DNA of 64,000 nucleotides from JALOOB01 sp964387985. Lineage in GTDB: Bacteria > Chloroflexota > Anaerolineae > CG2-30-64-16. Positions within the stretch are counted from its first letter, which is position 1; every line of letters starts with the position of its first letter. This document shows, in pieces, positions 32,844-42,948 of the stretch. The translations under genes and the position numbers were made by a program. The stretch lies in contig CAYLZG010000007.1 in the NCBI GenBank assembly GCA_964387985.1, forward strand, positions 1-64,000, written 5' to 3'. The notes beneath the pieces are model-generated. The model saw nothing but the letters and a program-made list of their open reading frames with translations. It did no database searches and was not told where the DNA came from.

Positions 32844-33965
32844 ATGCCTGTCAACGTTTTCACAGTGAAAACCGCGTCTCGTCAGGAGGTCGACCGGTTT
32901 GTGCGCCTTCCGTTCGCCATCTACCGGGACTGCCCGCAGTGGGTTCCACCCCTGATTGACGACACGCGACTCATGCTGAACCGGAAGCGCTATCCCTTCT
33001 ACGAGCACTCCGATGCCGACTTCTTCATGGCCGAACGAGACGGGCGAGATGTGGCTCGCATAGCGGTCCTGGAGAACCGTCACTACAACCAGCACTGGGG
33101 CGCCCGAACAGCATTCTTCTACCTCTTCGACGCGTTCGATGACACCGAAGCTTCCACGGCTCTCTTTGCCCAGATCGAGTCTTGGGCAAAGGAGCGCGGC
33201 CTGACAAAAATCGTCGGAGCAAAAGGGTTTCTTCAGGGAGACGGCGTCGGCGTGCTTGTCGAAGGCTTCGAACATCACCCTGCAGTGGGGATTCCCTACA
33301 ACCATGCCTACTATGGTCAGCTGATCGAGGCGGCCGGCTACCGCGGCCAGCGCGATTTCCTCTCCGCTTACCTGCGCGCGGACACGATCCTGCCAGAGCG
33401 CGTGCACCAAATCTCAGACAAGATGATGGAGCGCCGCGGCTTCTCCATCCGGACCTTTCAGAGCAAGGCCGAATTGAGGACCTGGATCCCCGCGATTGTA
33501 CGGACCTACAACGAGACCTTCCTGAGTAACTGGGAATTCAACCCGGTAACCGAATCCGAGGCGAAGGTCATCGGCGATCGTCTGATGCAAATCGCAGAAC
33601 CGAAGCTCATCAAGCTTGTTATGAAGGGCGATGACGTCGCTGGCTTTTTGTTCGGCTTCCCTGACGTCTCTGAAGGCATTCGTCGCGCAAACGGCCGGCT
33701 CTGGCCGTTCGGGTGGTTTTGGATTCTGCGAGATATGAAGCGCACGAAGTGGATTAATCTGAACGGAGCGGGCATCCTGGCTCCCTATCGCGGCCTGGGT
33801 GTCAACGCCATCCTATATGTCGAAATGGAGAAAACCATGCACAGCGGTGGGTTCGAACATGCCGACCTGGTGCAGATGGAAGAACACGTATTGACCGTCG
33901 AAGATACCAAGACGATGGGCGGCGAAATCTATAAGAGACACCGGATCTATGAAAAGACAATCTGA
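32844..33965 (+). CDS. GNAT-fold N-acyltransferase-like protein
   Basis: 373 residues. The fold appears to be two GNAT-like halves: an N-terminal part with FFMAERDGRDVARIAVLENR and a C-terminal part with the acyl-CoA-type loop LAPYRGLGVNAILYVEMEKT. I do not recognise the substrate. The gene ends inside the start of the glycosyltransferase gene, with a 17-base overlap, so the two products are made together. Such pairs suggest lipid or glycan modification, but this is inference. Confidence 0.7.
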   Translation: MPVNVFTVKTASRQEVDRFVRLPFAIYRDCPQWVPPLIDDTRLMLNRKRYPFYEHSDADFFMAERDGRDVARIAVLENRHYNQHWGARTAFFYLFDAFDDTEASTALFAQIESWAKERGLTKIVGAKGFLQGDGVGVLVEGFEHHPAVGIPYNHAYYGQLIEAAGYRGQRDFLSAYLRADTILPERVHQISDKMMERRGFSIRTFQSKAELRTWIPAIVRTYNETFLSNWEFNPVTESEAKVIGDRLMQIAEPKLIKLVMKGDDVAGFLFGFPDVSEGIRRANGRLWPFGWFWILRDMKRTKWINLNGAGILAPYRGLGVNAILYVEMEKTMHSGGFEHADLVQMEEHVLTVEDTKTMGGEIYKRHRIYEKTI

Positions 33966-35226
33966 GCAAGGACTGGATCCAATAGCAGCGGACCGGCCGA
34001 AACGGATTCTCATCCTTTCTGCCGACGCGGGCTTCGGCCACAAGGCCGCGGCCAACGCAATCGCGAGCGCGGCCTGCCAACGAGAGGCGGACCGCTGCGA
34101 AGTGACCATCATCAACCCACTGGACCATCCCGATGCACCTGGCCTGCTGGTTTCTGCCCAGGATGACTATGACCAGATGATCCAGAATTCACCCGATCTC
34201 TACCGCGTTGGTTATCAGGCGTCCGACGGAGCCATCCCAGCAGTCATCGCCGAACAGGCGCTGACCGTAATGCTCTATGGCGTGCTGCGCGACATCCTGG
34301 GCGAATACGAGCCTGACGTAGTCGTGACCACCTACCCGCTGTACCAGGCGCCCCTGGCCACAGTCAATGCGTTATCGCGCCGCCACATCCCGTTCCTCAC
34401 AGTGGTTACGGACCTCGTCACGGTGCACCGGATGTGGTTTCATGAGAGCGCAGAGGCATGCCTCGTGCCAACCCAGGCGGTTGCAAACAAGGCAATCGAG
34501 AGCGGCCTTGCAGCCGACCGCGTCGAAATAACCGGCCTTCCGGTCGATCCCAGGTTGGGAGGCTCGACCAATAAGGCTGACCTGCGTGCCAGGCTGGGGT
34601 GGTCGCCCGACCGGTACGTGGCCTTGTTCAGCGGCAGCAGGCGAGTGAAGAAGCTGGAGCCCGTGGCTCAGATCCTGAATCACTCCGGCCTGCCCGTGGC
34701 GTTGGCCATCGTCACGGGCGGTGACAATGAGCTGCGCGCCCGCCTGGAATCTGAAACGTGGCACCAGCCAACGCGGATCTACGGCTATGTCGATAATATG
34801 TGGGAGATGATGAAGGCTGCTGATTTCATCGTCTGCAAGGCGGGGGGGCTGATCGTATCAGAGGCACTTGCAGCAGGGCTGCCGTTATTGCTGGCGGAGG
34901 CCATTCCAGGACAGGAAACCGGCAACGCAGAGCATGTATCCAGCGGTGGCGCTGGCATCCTGATCGAGAATCCGGCTGAGGCGCTGATGCATGTCTTTCA
35001 CTGGCTTGATAACGACGGCAGAGCGCTGAGCGAAACCGCAGAACGCTCCCGCGCACTAGGGCGGCCCGATGCCGCATCTCGCGTCGCAGATCGTGCATTG
35101 GAGGTTGCCAGGGGTGGCGCCAGGCCAGTCACACGCGGGCTGGCTGCCCAACTTCCGCGCCTACGCGAACTACTCGGACTCGACTCAGGCAAGGCCGCGG
35201 AGGCAGCACCCACCGGCGGTGCGTAA
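33949..35226 (+). CDS. MGDG synthase-like glycosyltransferase (GT28)
   Basis: 425 residues, GT-B fold. The N-terminal DAGFGHKAAANAIASA motif resembles the diacylglycerol-binding MGDG-synthase domain (GxGH). The C-terminal half has KAADFIVCKAGGLIVSEALA and a nucleotide-sugar region. Homologues transfer Gal, Glc or GlcNAc to lipid carriers. A membrane glycolipid role is plausible but not proven. It overlaps the GNAT-like gene by 17 bases. Confidence 0.85.
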   Translation: MKRQSEQGLDPIAADRPKRILILSADAGFGHKAAANAIASAACQREADRCEVTIINPLDHPDAPGLLVSAQDDYDQMIQNSPDLYRVGYQASDGAIPAVIAEQALTVMLYGVLRDILGEYEPDVVVTTYPLYQAPLATVNALSRRHIPFLTVVTDLVTVHRMWFHESAEACLVPTQAVANKAIESGLAADRVEITGLPVDPRLGGSTNKADLRARLGWSPDRYVALFSGSRRVKKLEPVAQILNHSGLPVALAIVTGGDNELRARLESETWHQPTRIYGYVDNMWEMMKAADFIVCKAGGLIVSEALAAGLPLLLAEAIPGQETGNAEHVSSGGAGILIENPAEALMHVFHWLDNDGRALSETAERSRALGRPDAASRVADRALEVARGGARPVTRGLAAQLPRLRELLGLDSGKAAEAAPTGGA

Positions 35227-35248
35227 GCAACGCTGAAAGAGAGACCGT

Positions 35249-35270
35249 GGGGGGGCGAATTCCGCTCCCC
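35249..35270. terminator. Possible bidirectional terminator between convergent genes
   Basis: Between the glycosyltransferase and rnc, a G-run (35249-35255) can pair with CTCCCC (35265-35270) around CGAATTCCG. There is no T tract, so support is weak. Confidence 0.3.
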
Positions 35271-35272
35271 AT

Positions 35273-36007
35273 TCAATCATGTGCCGCTGGCTTGGGGTTT
35301 CCGCGCCACTCATCAACGCGCGCAAGTGCATCGAGCGCCGCGTTCTGTGCAGCGACTTGTTTGCTGGGTCCCTCCCCTTCTCCACACGGTGCATCGCCAA
35401 TTGCTACTTGCACGCGGAAGGTCTTGGCGTGGTCCGGCCCATCGGCAGCCACTGTACGGTAACGAGGAGTAACTCCGAGGGCCGCCTGCGCCATCTCCTG
35501 CAGCCGGCTCTTTGGATCCTTGTCTATGACTTCAGCCCTGGCCATCGCCAGCTCTGCGTGCATCATCGGCAGCACCCAATCAGACACTGCGCTGAGGTCC
35601 TGATCAAGATACAGGGCTCCCACCAGGGCCTCGAAAGCCGCGCAAAGCGTCGCAGGCCGCTGGCGCCCGCCCGTCTCCACTTCACCGTGCCCCATCAACA
35701 GCGCCGGCCCCACATCGAGCCGGGTCGCCAGGCGAGATAGCGTCTCACGGCGCACCAGTGCTGCGCGCAATGCGGTCAGCTCGCCCTCAGGTGCGTTTGG
35801 GAAATTCTCATAAAGATAGTCGGCCAGCATGAAATCCAGTACGGCGTCTCCCAGATACTCCAGCCGCTCGTTGTCTTCCCAATCGACGTCCGCGTGCTCG
35901 TTAAGGTAAGATCGATGTGTCAAAGCAGTACGCAAGAGCGCCCGGTCCCGAAAAACAAGTCCATTGCGCTCCGTAAATAGGTCCAGGATCTCGTCCACGT
36001 TCTGCAT
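35273..36007 (-). CDS. rnc: Ribonuclease III
   Basis: 244 residues. The catalytic signature NERLEYLGDAVLDFML (with the conserved Glu/Asp metal ligands) is followed by a second acidic site in CAAFEALVGALYLDQ. The C-terminal double-stranded RNA-binding domain is DPKSRLQEMAQAALGVTPRY to PSKQVAAQNAALDALAR. It matures rRNA and other structured RNA. ATG 36007, with GAGGGAGG ahead, is chosen. It is divergent from ftsY, with which rnc is often linked in other bacteria. Confidence 0.96.
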   Translation of the reverse strand: MQNVDEILDLFTERNGLVFRDRALLRTALTHRSYLNEHADVDWEDNERLEYLGDAVLDFMLADYLYENFPNAPEGELTALRAALVRRETLSRLATRLDVGPALLMGHGEVETGGRQRPATLCAAFEALVGALYLDQDLSAVSDWVLPMMHAELAMARAEVIDKDPKSRLQEMAQAALGVTPRYRTVAADGPDHAKTFRVQVAIGDAPCGEGEGPSKQVAAQNAALDALARVDEWRGNPKPAAHD

Positions 36008-36055
36008 GCCCGCGCCTCCCTCGGTTCGCTGCGAGTATAGCATAGCAGGGCGGCT

Positions 36056-36083
36056 TTGTCATTCGCCTTTCGCAGTGTATAAT
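36056..36083 (+). promoter_or_regulatory. Promoter of the ftsY operon
   Basis: TTGTCA (36056-36061), 16 bases, then TATAAT (36078-36083). The start is near 36090. Confidence 0.75.
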
Positions 36084-36100
36084 GGGACATCAGTACGGCA

Positions 36101-36130
36101 GCCCCAGCCCTCGCCCCGGCTGGGGTTTTT
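36101..36130 (+). terminator. Strong terminator-like hairpin in the ftsY leader
   Basis: CCCCAGCC (36102-36109) pairs with GGCTGGGG (36118-36125) and is followed by TTTTT. It lies about 11 bases after the predicted start and 40 bases before ftsY, so readthrough must be allowed for ftsY-prfB-smc expression. Confidence 0.75.
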
Positions 36131-36170
36131 GTCGCAACCAGATAAGCCGGTGAGGAGCAGGAGCGAGCAG

Positions 36171-37121
36171 ATGATGTTTGGCTTATTTCGTAAGTCGCCC
36201 GAGCAGGAAGCCGAGGATCAGGCCAAAATTCAGGCCAGCCTTACCAAGACACGGCAAGGTTTCTTCGGACGTGTGGGCGCGCTTTTCCAGGCCAATGAGA
36301 TCACAGATGAGACGTGGGATGAGCTGGAGGAACTCCTCATTCAGGCCGATCTGGGCATCAATACGGCGATGGGTCTCGTCGAGCGACTGCGCGACCGGGT
36401 GGACCGTGATCACCTCAAGCGTGTAGAGGACGTTAAGGCCGCGTTGAAGGACGAACTTGTGCGGCTGCTGGATCACGCACCCTTTACGAATATCTCCGAG
36501 CCACGCATGCTCACCGTGGTGCTCATTGTCGGCGTGAATGGGTCGGGCAAGACCACCAGCATTGCCAAACTGGCCAAATACTATAAGGCACGTGGGAAGA
36601 GGGTCGTCCTGGCTGCGGCGGATACCTTTCGCGCGGCCGCCATCGACCAGCTCAAGATCTGGGGCGAACGCACCGGCGTCGATGTCATCGCGCAAGCCCC
36701 GGGCGCGGACCCAGGTGCGGTCGTATTTGACGCCATCCGCGCCAGCCAGGAAACGCGCACGGCCGATCTGCTTGTGATCGACACCGCCGGACGGTTACAC
36801 ACAAAGTTCAACCTGATGAAGGAACTCGAGAAGGTGAGAGCGGTCTGCGCAAGACAGGTCCATGATGCACCGCACGAGACGCTGCTGGTTCTGGAAGCAA
36901 CCACGGGGCAAAACGCGATCAGCCAGGCCAAACACTTCAAAGAGGCGGTGCAGATCAGCGGGATCATTCTGACCAAACTCGACGGCACCGCCAAAGGCGG
37001 GATCGTCTTTGCCATTCAGCAAGAGCTGGGTGTTCCCGTACGCTTTGTAGGTACGGGTGAAAAGGCCGATGACTTTGCAGAGTTTGACCCCCATGCCTTT
37101 GTGGATGGCATCCTGGGGTAG
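36171..37121 (+). CDS. ftsY: Signal recognition particle receptor FtsY
   Basis: 316 residues. The NG domain is complete: G1 GVNGSGKTTS, DTFRAAAIDQL, G3 DTAGR, G4 TKLDGTAKGG. The N-domain is a helical bundle with LIQADLGINTAMGLVERL. The long acidic A domain of E. coli FtsY is missing, as in many non-proteobacteria. It receives SRP-ribosome complexes at the membrane. Start ATG 36171 has a second ATG right after; GAGGAG lies upstream. It begins a run to prfB and smc. Confidence 0.96.
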   Translation: MMFGLFRKSPEQEAEDQAKIQASLTKTRQGFFGRVGALFQANEITDETWDELEELLIQADLGINTAMGLVERLRDRVDRDHLKRVEDVKAALKDELVRLLDHAPFTNISEPRMLTVVLIVGVNGSGKTTSIAKLAKYYKARGKRVVLAAADTFRAAAIDQLKIWGERTGVDVIAQAPGADPGAVVFDAIRASQETRTADLLVIDTAGRLHTKFNLMKELEKVRAVCARQVHDAPHETLLVLEATTGQNAISQAKHFKEAVQISGIILTKLDGTAKGGIVFAIQQELGVPVRFVGTGEKADDFAEFDPHAFVDGILG

Positions 37122-37143
37122 TTGACGAGAGGACAAAGAACGC

Positions 37144-38269
37144 ATGGAAGAGATACGCGCTCAACTTCAGTCGCTGGCTGACCAGATCGACGGGATGCGG
37201 AGGCGTCTTTGACTTAGCGGGAAAAGCCGCTGAGATAAACCGGCTGGAGGAAGAATCCGCCAGCACTGACATCTGGAATGATCCCAATCGCGCCAAGGCA
37301 GTCATGCGCGACCTGTCTGTCCTGCGCGATCAGGTACGCGTGTGGAATGATTTGACGCGCGATGTGGAAGACGGGCTTGCGCTGTTGGAATTGGCCGAAG
37401 AGGCTAACGACGAGACGTCCGCTGCCGAGGCTGCCGATCAAGCTGTTGAGCTTCGGAAGAGATTCGAATCCCTGGAATTCCAGGTTGCGATGAGTGGTCC
37501 CAATGACCGAAACGGCGCCATCCTTTCCATCCATGCGGGTGCGGGAGGCACAGAGGCACAGGATTGGGCTTCTATGCTCCTGCGCATGTATCTGCGGTGG
37601 GCCGAGCGGCGCGGCTTCGATGCGGAAATCACCGATCAGTTGGAAGGTGAAGAGGCCGGAATCAAGACCGTGACGGTCGAAGTCGCCGGGCCCTACGCCT
37701 ACGGCTATCTCAAGGCCGAGCGCGGTGTGCACCGTCTCGTCCGTATCAGCCCGTTTGATTCATCCGCACGGCGCCACACTTCGTTCGCACTGGTTGAAGC
37801 TATGCCCATCTTCGACGAGGATATCGATATCGAAATCAAGCCCGACGATGTCAAGATGGACGTCTACCGCTCGGGAGGTGCAGGCGGCCAGCACATGCAG
37901 AAGAACTCAACGGCTGTGCGCATCACCCATCTTCCCACGGGCATCGTCGTTACATGCCAAAATGAGCGCAGCCAACTGCAGAACCGCGAGTCAGCCATGC
38001 GCGTCTTGCGCGGCAAGCTGTACGACATCGAACTGCAGAAGCAGGAAGAGCAGGCTGCGCGCCTGCGAGGCAAGCACGTTGAGGCCGGGTGGGGCAACCA
38101 GATCCGCTCGTACGTGCTGCAGCCCTACCAGATGGTCAAGGATCTGCGCACCGAGGCTGAGACCGGCAACACGACTGCAGTCCTGGATGGCGAAATCGAC
38201 CTGTTCATCGAAGCGTGGCTGAAGGATCAGGTGGGACTCATCGATCCTGACACTCCCGCAAAGGCTTAG
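37144..38269 (+). CDS. prfB: Peptide chain release factor 2, programmed +1 frameshift
   Basis: The gene needs ribosomal frameshifting. Frame 1 runs from ATG 37144 for 22 codons to CTT (37207-37209) and then TGA (37210-37212). The second frame resumes at GAC 37211 and runs to 38269, giving 374 residues in all. The slip site is CTT-TGA-C, with GGAGG (37199-37203) three bases before CTT, exactly the E. coli prfB arrangement. SPF (in VRISPFDSSARR) is the stop-codon tripeptide of RF2, and GGQ is in SGGAGGQHMQKNS. RF2 thus autoregulates through its own UGA. It follows ftsY by 22 bases. Confidence 0.96.
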
Positions 38270-38276
38270 GCTCCCG

Positions 38277-41200
38277 GTGCGATACGTCAAACAGCTCACG
38301 CTCCAGGGCTACAAGACCTTTGCCTCTCGAACCGAGTTCTTGTTCGATGCGGGCGTTACGGCGGTGGTCGGCCCTAACGGCAGCGGCAAGTCAAATGTGG
38401 CCGATGCACTACGTTGGGTGCTCGGCGAGCAGAGCTTCTCCGCGCTGCGCGGAAAGCGGACCGAGGACATGATCTTCTCGGGTTCCGAACAACGCGCGCG
38501 CATGGGCATGGCGAGCGTGACGCTCGTACTGGACAACTCCTCGGGCTGGCTCCCTGTCGACTTCGGAGAAGTCGAGATAGCCCGCCGCGCTTATCGTTCC
38601 GGCGAAAATGAGTACTTCCTGAACGGCAATCGGGTTCGACTGCGCGACATCACGGAATTGCTGGGCAGCTCGGGCCTGAGCGAGCGCACTTACAGTGTCA
38701 TCGGCCAGGGACTCGTCGACCAGGCGCTCTCCCAGCGACCTGAGGAACGCCGAAAACTGTTCGAGGAAGCCGCGGGCATCACGGTCCACCAGGCCAAGCG
38801 CGAGCAGGCCAGCCAGAAGCTCGCCGATGCGTCCAACAATCTGATGCGCGCTCGCGACATCATCAGCGAGTTGACGCCGCGGCTGCGCTACCTGAAGGGA
38901 CAGGCACGGCGGGCCCAAGAGTACCAACAGCTGAGGACCGATCTCGAAGCTCAGCTGAGGACGTGGTATGGCTATCGCTGGCGGCAGGCATTGCTCGGCT
39001 TAACGGGCGCCAAGATCCGGGCTGAGGATGCCGCCAATGCCTCCCGGGAAGAGACCGCTGAGCTCAACGTGCTGCTGGACCAAGTCGCGATGCGCCGCGA
39101 AGAGCGAGGACGGCTGCGCGATCAACTCAGCGAGTGGCATCGCACCTCAAGCACCCTGCACCGGCAGGCGGAGAGCGTGCAGCGCGAGCTTGCCGTTCGG
39201 AGCGAGCAGATCCGGCTTTGGCGCGAGCAGGCAGACGATCTGGAGCGAGAGATCACCTATCTGCGGGCAGCCCTGGACGATGGTGACGAACGGCTGCAGG
39301 CTGCCAGGGCAGAACTCTCCGAGGCCCAGCGCGAACATGCGACGCACGCCCGTCGCGTCGATGAGGCGCAGCGCCAGCTCCAGACTCGTGAGCGCGAACG
39401 CGCCGCGCAGTCGAGAGTCCTCGCACAAGCGCAAGACAGCACACTCAACATCAGGACTCAGATCGCCGAGCGGCGCTCGCGTCTGGCCCAGCTTGCCGAT
39501 AGGCGCTCAGAGCTTGCAGATAGCGACGGTGAGCAGGCAGCCGGAGCCAAGGCTGCGCGGGACCAACTGGCACAACTCGAAGCCCAACTGGATTCCCTGC
39601 ACGCCAGGGCGGACGAATTCACCCGTAGCCTCTCCGCGATCGATCACGACCGGCAGCTCAAGGGGCAGGCCCTCACCCTTGCCCAGGACTCCGAACGCCA
39701 GGCCCAGGAACGACTGAATGCCGCACAGCGCGTGGTTGCCCGGTTGCAGGACCAGCTCGATCTGCTGGAACGGTTGCACAATGAGGGGGCAGGCCTGAGC
39801 GGCGGCGTGCGTGCGGTAATGTCAGCGTCACGCGTGGAGGGTTCCAGCAAAAACCAGTCCGGGCAGAGCAAGGGCCAAGCCGGAGGATCCACCGGCGAGG
39901 GCCAGCCACTCGGCGGCATTCTGGGTACTTTGGGCGAGCTCATCCAGGTTGCCCCAGAATACGAGCGAGCGCTGGATGCCGCTCTGGGGGGNNNNNNNNN
40001 NTTGTGAACGGCTGGGATGATGCCAAAGCTGCCGTAGAGTTTCTCAAGCGAAACCAGGCAGGTCGCGCAACCTTCCTGCCCCTTGATACGCTGCGTCCCG
40101 GACGCGCCTCCGACGTTCCCAAGGGTCTGGGTGTCGTAGGCCTGGCCAGCCAGATCGTACATTTCGACCCCGCGATTCGCCCTGCAGTCGAGCTGGCACT
40201 CAATCGCACGGTCGTTGTCGCAGATCTGGCAACTGCTCGCAAGCTGGTGGACCGGAGTGGGGGCGCGACGCTGGTCACCCTGGACGGCGAGATCGTGCGC
40301 CCTTCCGGAAGCGTTACCGGCGGCAGCGACAGAGGACAACGCGATGGCGGCCTTCTAACTCGGGCAAGACAGCTGCGGGAATTGCCTGACCAGATCAAAG
40401 CTGCTGCAGTAGCCGCGGCCGAGAACGAGAAAGCGGTTGAGGGTGTGCGGCAGGCCCAGCGAGAAGCGCGGGCAGCGCTCGATGTTCTTCGGGCCCAGCG
40501 CGAGGAACTCAGCGCCAGCCAGGCACACCTCACTGCCGAATTGTCGAAGGCCCAGCTGTCTGCAGAGCGTGCCGGGCAGACGGTCACATGGCACGAGGAG
40601 CGGCGCAAGGGCCTGGCTCGCGAGTTCGAAGATCTCAATCGTCGCGAGAAAGAACTGGCAACCTCTGTCTCCGATCTCACCGCACAGTTGGAGCAGCGTG
40701 AGTCGGCAGTGGAAGCTGCACGAACGCGGCTCAACGAGTTGACCGCCGATGAATTCCTTGCAGAACTGGCGCGAATCAGGGCGGAAGCGGCTGTCAGCGC
40801 CGGACAGTTGCGCAGCCGCGAAGATCGCGTGCGCGAACTGGCTCAAGCGAGGACCTCGCGCGAGCAGGAAATGACCGCAAAGATATCCCGGAAAGACTTG
40901 CTTGCGGCACAGCAGGCTGAGGCGGGCCAGGCAATCGACGCTCAGTCGACGGTTGCACAAAGCCTGGCCGCAGAGATTGCAGCGCTGGCCGGCCGGATCG
41001 AGCCGGCTGAGGCTCGTCTTGCCGAGCTTGAGGCTCAGGCCCGCCAATCCGAGACACAGGAGAGGGCGCTACGCGAGCAACTCCGTCTTGCCCAGGCCCG
41101 CCAGAACCAGGCAGATCTTGCAGCACAACGCGCACAGGACGAAGTCGTGCACCTTCGCGGCGAGATAGAGAAGGACCTGGGGCTGGTCGAGCTGACCCAC

Positions 41201-41995
41201 TTCGTCGATGAAGCGGGCGCAACAGGTCAACCACTCTCCGAAGAACTGGTCGACACCCAGCCGCCCCTCCCTCTCAACGGGATGGTCACCCGGCTTCCTG
41301 TTGTGGAGGAACTACCCGAGGGGCTGGACGCGGACGTGCGCCATCTGCGTGCGCAGATCGCACGGCTTGGACCCGTCAATCTCGATGCTCTTGCCGAATA
41401 CCACGAGGTCGAAACCCGCTACGACTTCCTCATCACGCAGTCCGATGATCTCGAGCGCGCGGTCGCCACGCTTCAGGAAGTCATCGCGGAGCTCGATCGC
41501 GTGATGGAGCGGGAGTTCGTCGCAACCTTCAGGGCGGTAGCTGCGAGATTCAAGGATGAATTCGTCAACCTCTTCGGCGGCGGCTCAGCCAAGCTGGTGA
41601 TGACCGACCCAGAGAGCCCCACCAGCACCGGAATCGAAATCATTGCACGGCCGCCCGGCAAGCGCGAACAGGGCCTTGCCCTTCTCTCTGGCGGTGAGCG
41701 AGCGCTGACCGCGGCCGCGCTGATTTTCAGCATCCTCAAGACCCGGCCAACGCCTTTCTGCGTGCTGGATGAGGTGGACGCGGCCCTGGATGAGGCAAAT
41801 GTCGGACGTTTTCGAGACGCCATCAAGGCGCTCAGCCACGAGACTCAGTTCATCCTGGTGACCCACAACCGCGGCACGATCGAGGCAGCCGACACAATCT
41901 ATGGCATCTCCATGGGCAGTGACCACACCTCGACCACCCTGTCGCTCAAGCTTGAAGGGAAGGACCTGGTTCCTGTAACGGCGGTTGAGGCATGA
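38277..41995 (+). CDS. smc: Chromosome segregation protein SMC (interrupted by an assembly gap)
   Basis: About 1240 residues in two pieces. The N-terminal piece has Walker A GPNGSGKSN and a long coiled coil. The hinge begins near 39950 (EYERALDAALG) and continues after the 10-N gap (39992-40001) with GRATFLPLDTLRPGR and SGGATLVTLDG. The C-terminal piece has the signature LLSGGERALTAAAL and Walker B LDEVDAALDEANVGRF. The start is GTG 38277. The frames on either side of the gap differ by one unless the true gap is 3m+2 bases, so it is an assembly defect. SMC compacts and segregates the chromosome; ScpA/B are not in this window. Confidence 0.95.
39992..40001. other. Assembly gap (10 N) inside the smc hinge
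   Basis: Ten N; the length is nominal. The flanking protein sequence (LGG before, VNGWDD after) suggests about 14-17 missing bases by comparison with typical SMC hinges. Confidence 0.95.
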
Positions 41996-42948
41996 GTGGG
42001 CCCGCGGCCGACGCACACCCGGCGACTCAACAGGCTGCTGCAGCTCGCACTCAGCCAAAGCTCGGCCTCTATGCCATGGCATTGGGGACAGTAACGTTGT
42101 GGGGCGCCAGCTTCCCCCTAACCAAGGCTGCGCTCGACTACACGGGTCCCACAGCCATTGCATTTCTTCGCTGGATAATCTCCTCCCTCTTCCTGGTCGG
42201 ATGGTTGGCACTGGCAGGCCGGAGAGCTCCCGCGCCTGGCCTGAAAGCAATGAAGGAACTCCTCGCCGCACGGTGGCGTACGGTGGCTTGGGTTGCCCTG
42301 ACCGGGATCACGCTGTTCTACTTTCTCGAGAACCTCGCCCTACGCTACACGACTGCAACGAACGCCGGTGTGCTGTCCAATCTGACATCGGTGTTCATGG
42401 TACTCATCGGCGCGGTCCTGCTGCGCGAACGCCTTTCGCGCGTCGAGTGGCTGGCACTGGTTGCCGCTTTTTCGGGTTCGGTGCTGGTCAGCCAGGGCGC
42501 CGGCCACCTATCCCTCCGGGGCCCAGGCTTTATTGGTGATGCGCTCATGATCGTGGCCACCTTGTTCGGCGCGATCTACAGCATCGGTGGCAAAGGTCTT
42601 TCCGAGCGCTACCCGGCGACGGTTGTCACCACGGCCGTGTCCACAGCAGGCGCACTGTTTCTGCTGCCGCTGGCCCTGATCGAAGGGCTCCGCTTTGACC
42701 TGCCGCTCGCAGCCTGGGGTGCAATCGTGCTTCTCGGCATCGGTGCGGGCGCGCTCGCCAACCTGTGGTGGCTCGCGCTGTTGGCCAAAACTACGGCCTC
42801 ACGTGCGGCCCTGGCGCTCTTTCTCATCCCGGTAATCTCAGCGACTCTGTCAGTGACATTTCTGCGCGAGCCACTGACCCCGCTGCTGGTGCTTGGATCG
42901 GTGCTGGTCCTGGCAGGTGTGATGTTGGTCCAGAGCCGCAAGTCATGA
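41992..42948 (+). CDS. EamA-family (DMT) transporter
   Basis: 318 residues and about ten transmembrane helices in two EamA repeats, the first starting LGTVTLWGASFPLTKAALDY and the second GDALMIVATLFGAIYSIGG. The C-terminal motif LREPLTPLLVLGSVLVLAGV is typical. The exported or imported metabolite is unknown. ATG 41992 overlaps the smc stop (ATGA) and its own stop overlaps the next start in the same way, so translation is coupled along the operon. Confidence 0.88.
   Translation: MSGPAADAHPATQQAAAARTQPKLGLYAMALGTVTLWGASFPLTKAALDYTGPTAIAFLRWIISSLFLVGWLALAGRRAPAPGLKAMKELLAARWRTVAWVALTGITLFYFLENLALRYTTATNAGVLSNLTSVFMVLIGAVLLRERLSRVEWLALVAAFSGSVLVSQGAGHLSLRGPGFIGDALMIVATLFGAIYSIGGKGLSERYPATVVTTAVSTAGALFLLPLALIEGLRFDLPLAAWGAIVLLGIGAGALANLWWLALLAKTTASRAALALFLIPVISATLSVTFLREPLTPLLVLGSVLVLAGVMLVQSRKS

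Noticed and set aside
37144..37212. prfB as a pseudogene with an early TGA
   Set aside because: The TGA sits in the canonical +1 frameshift site with its upstream SD-like GGAGG.
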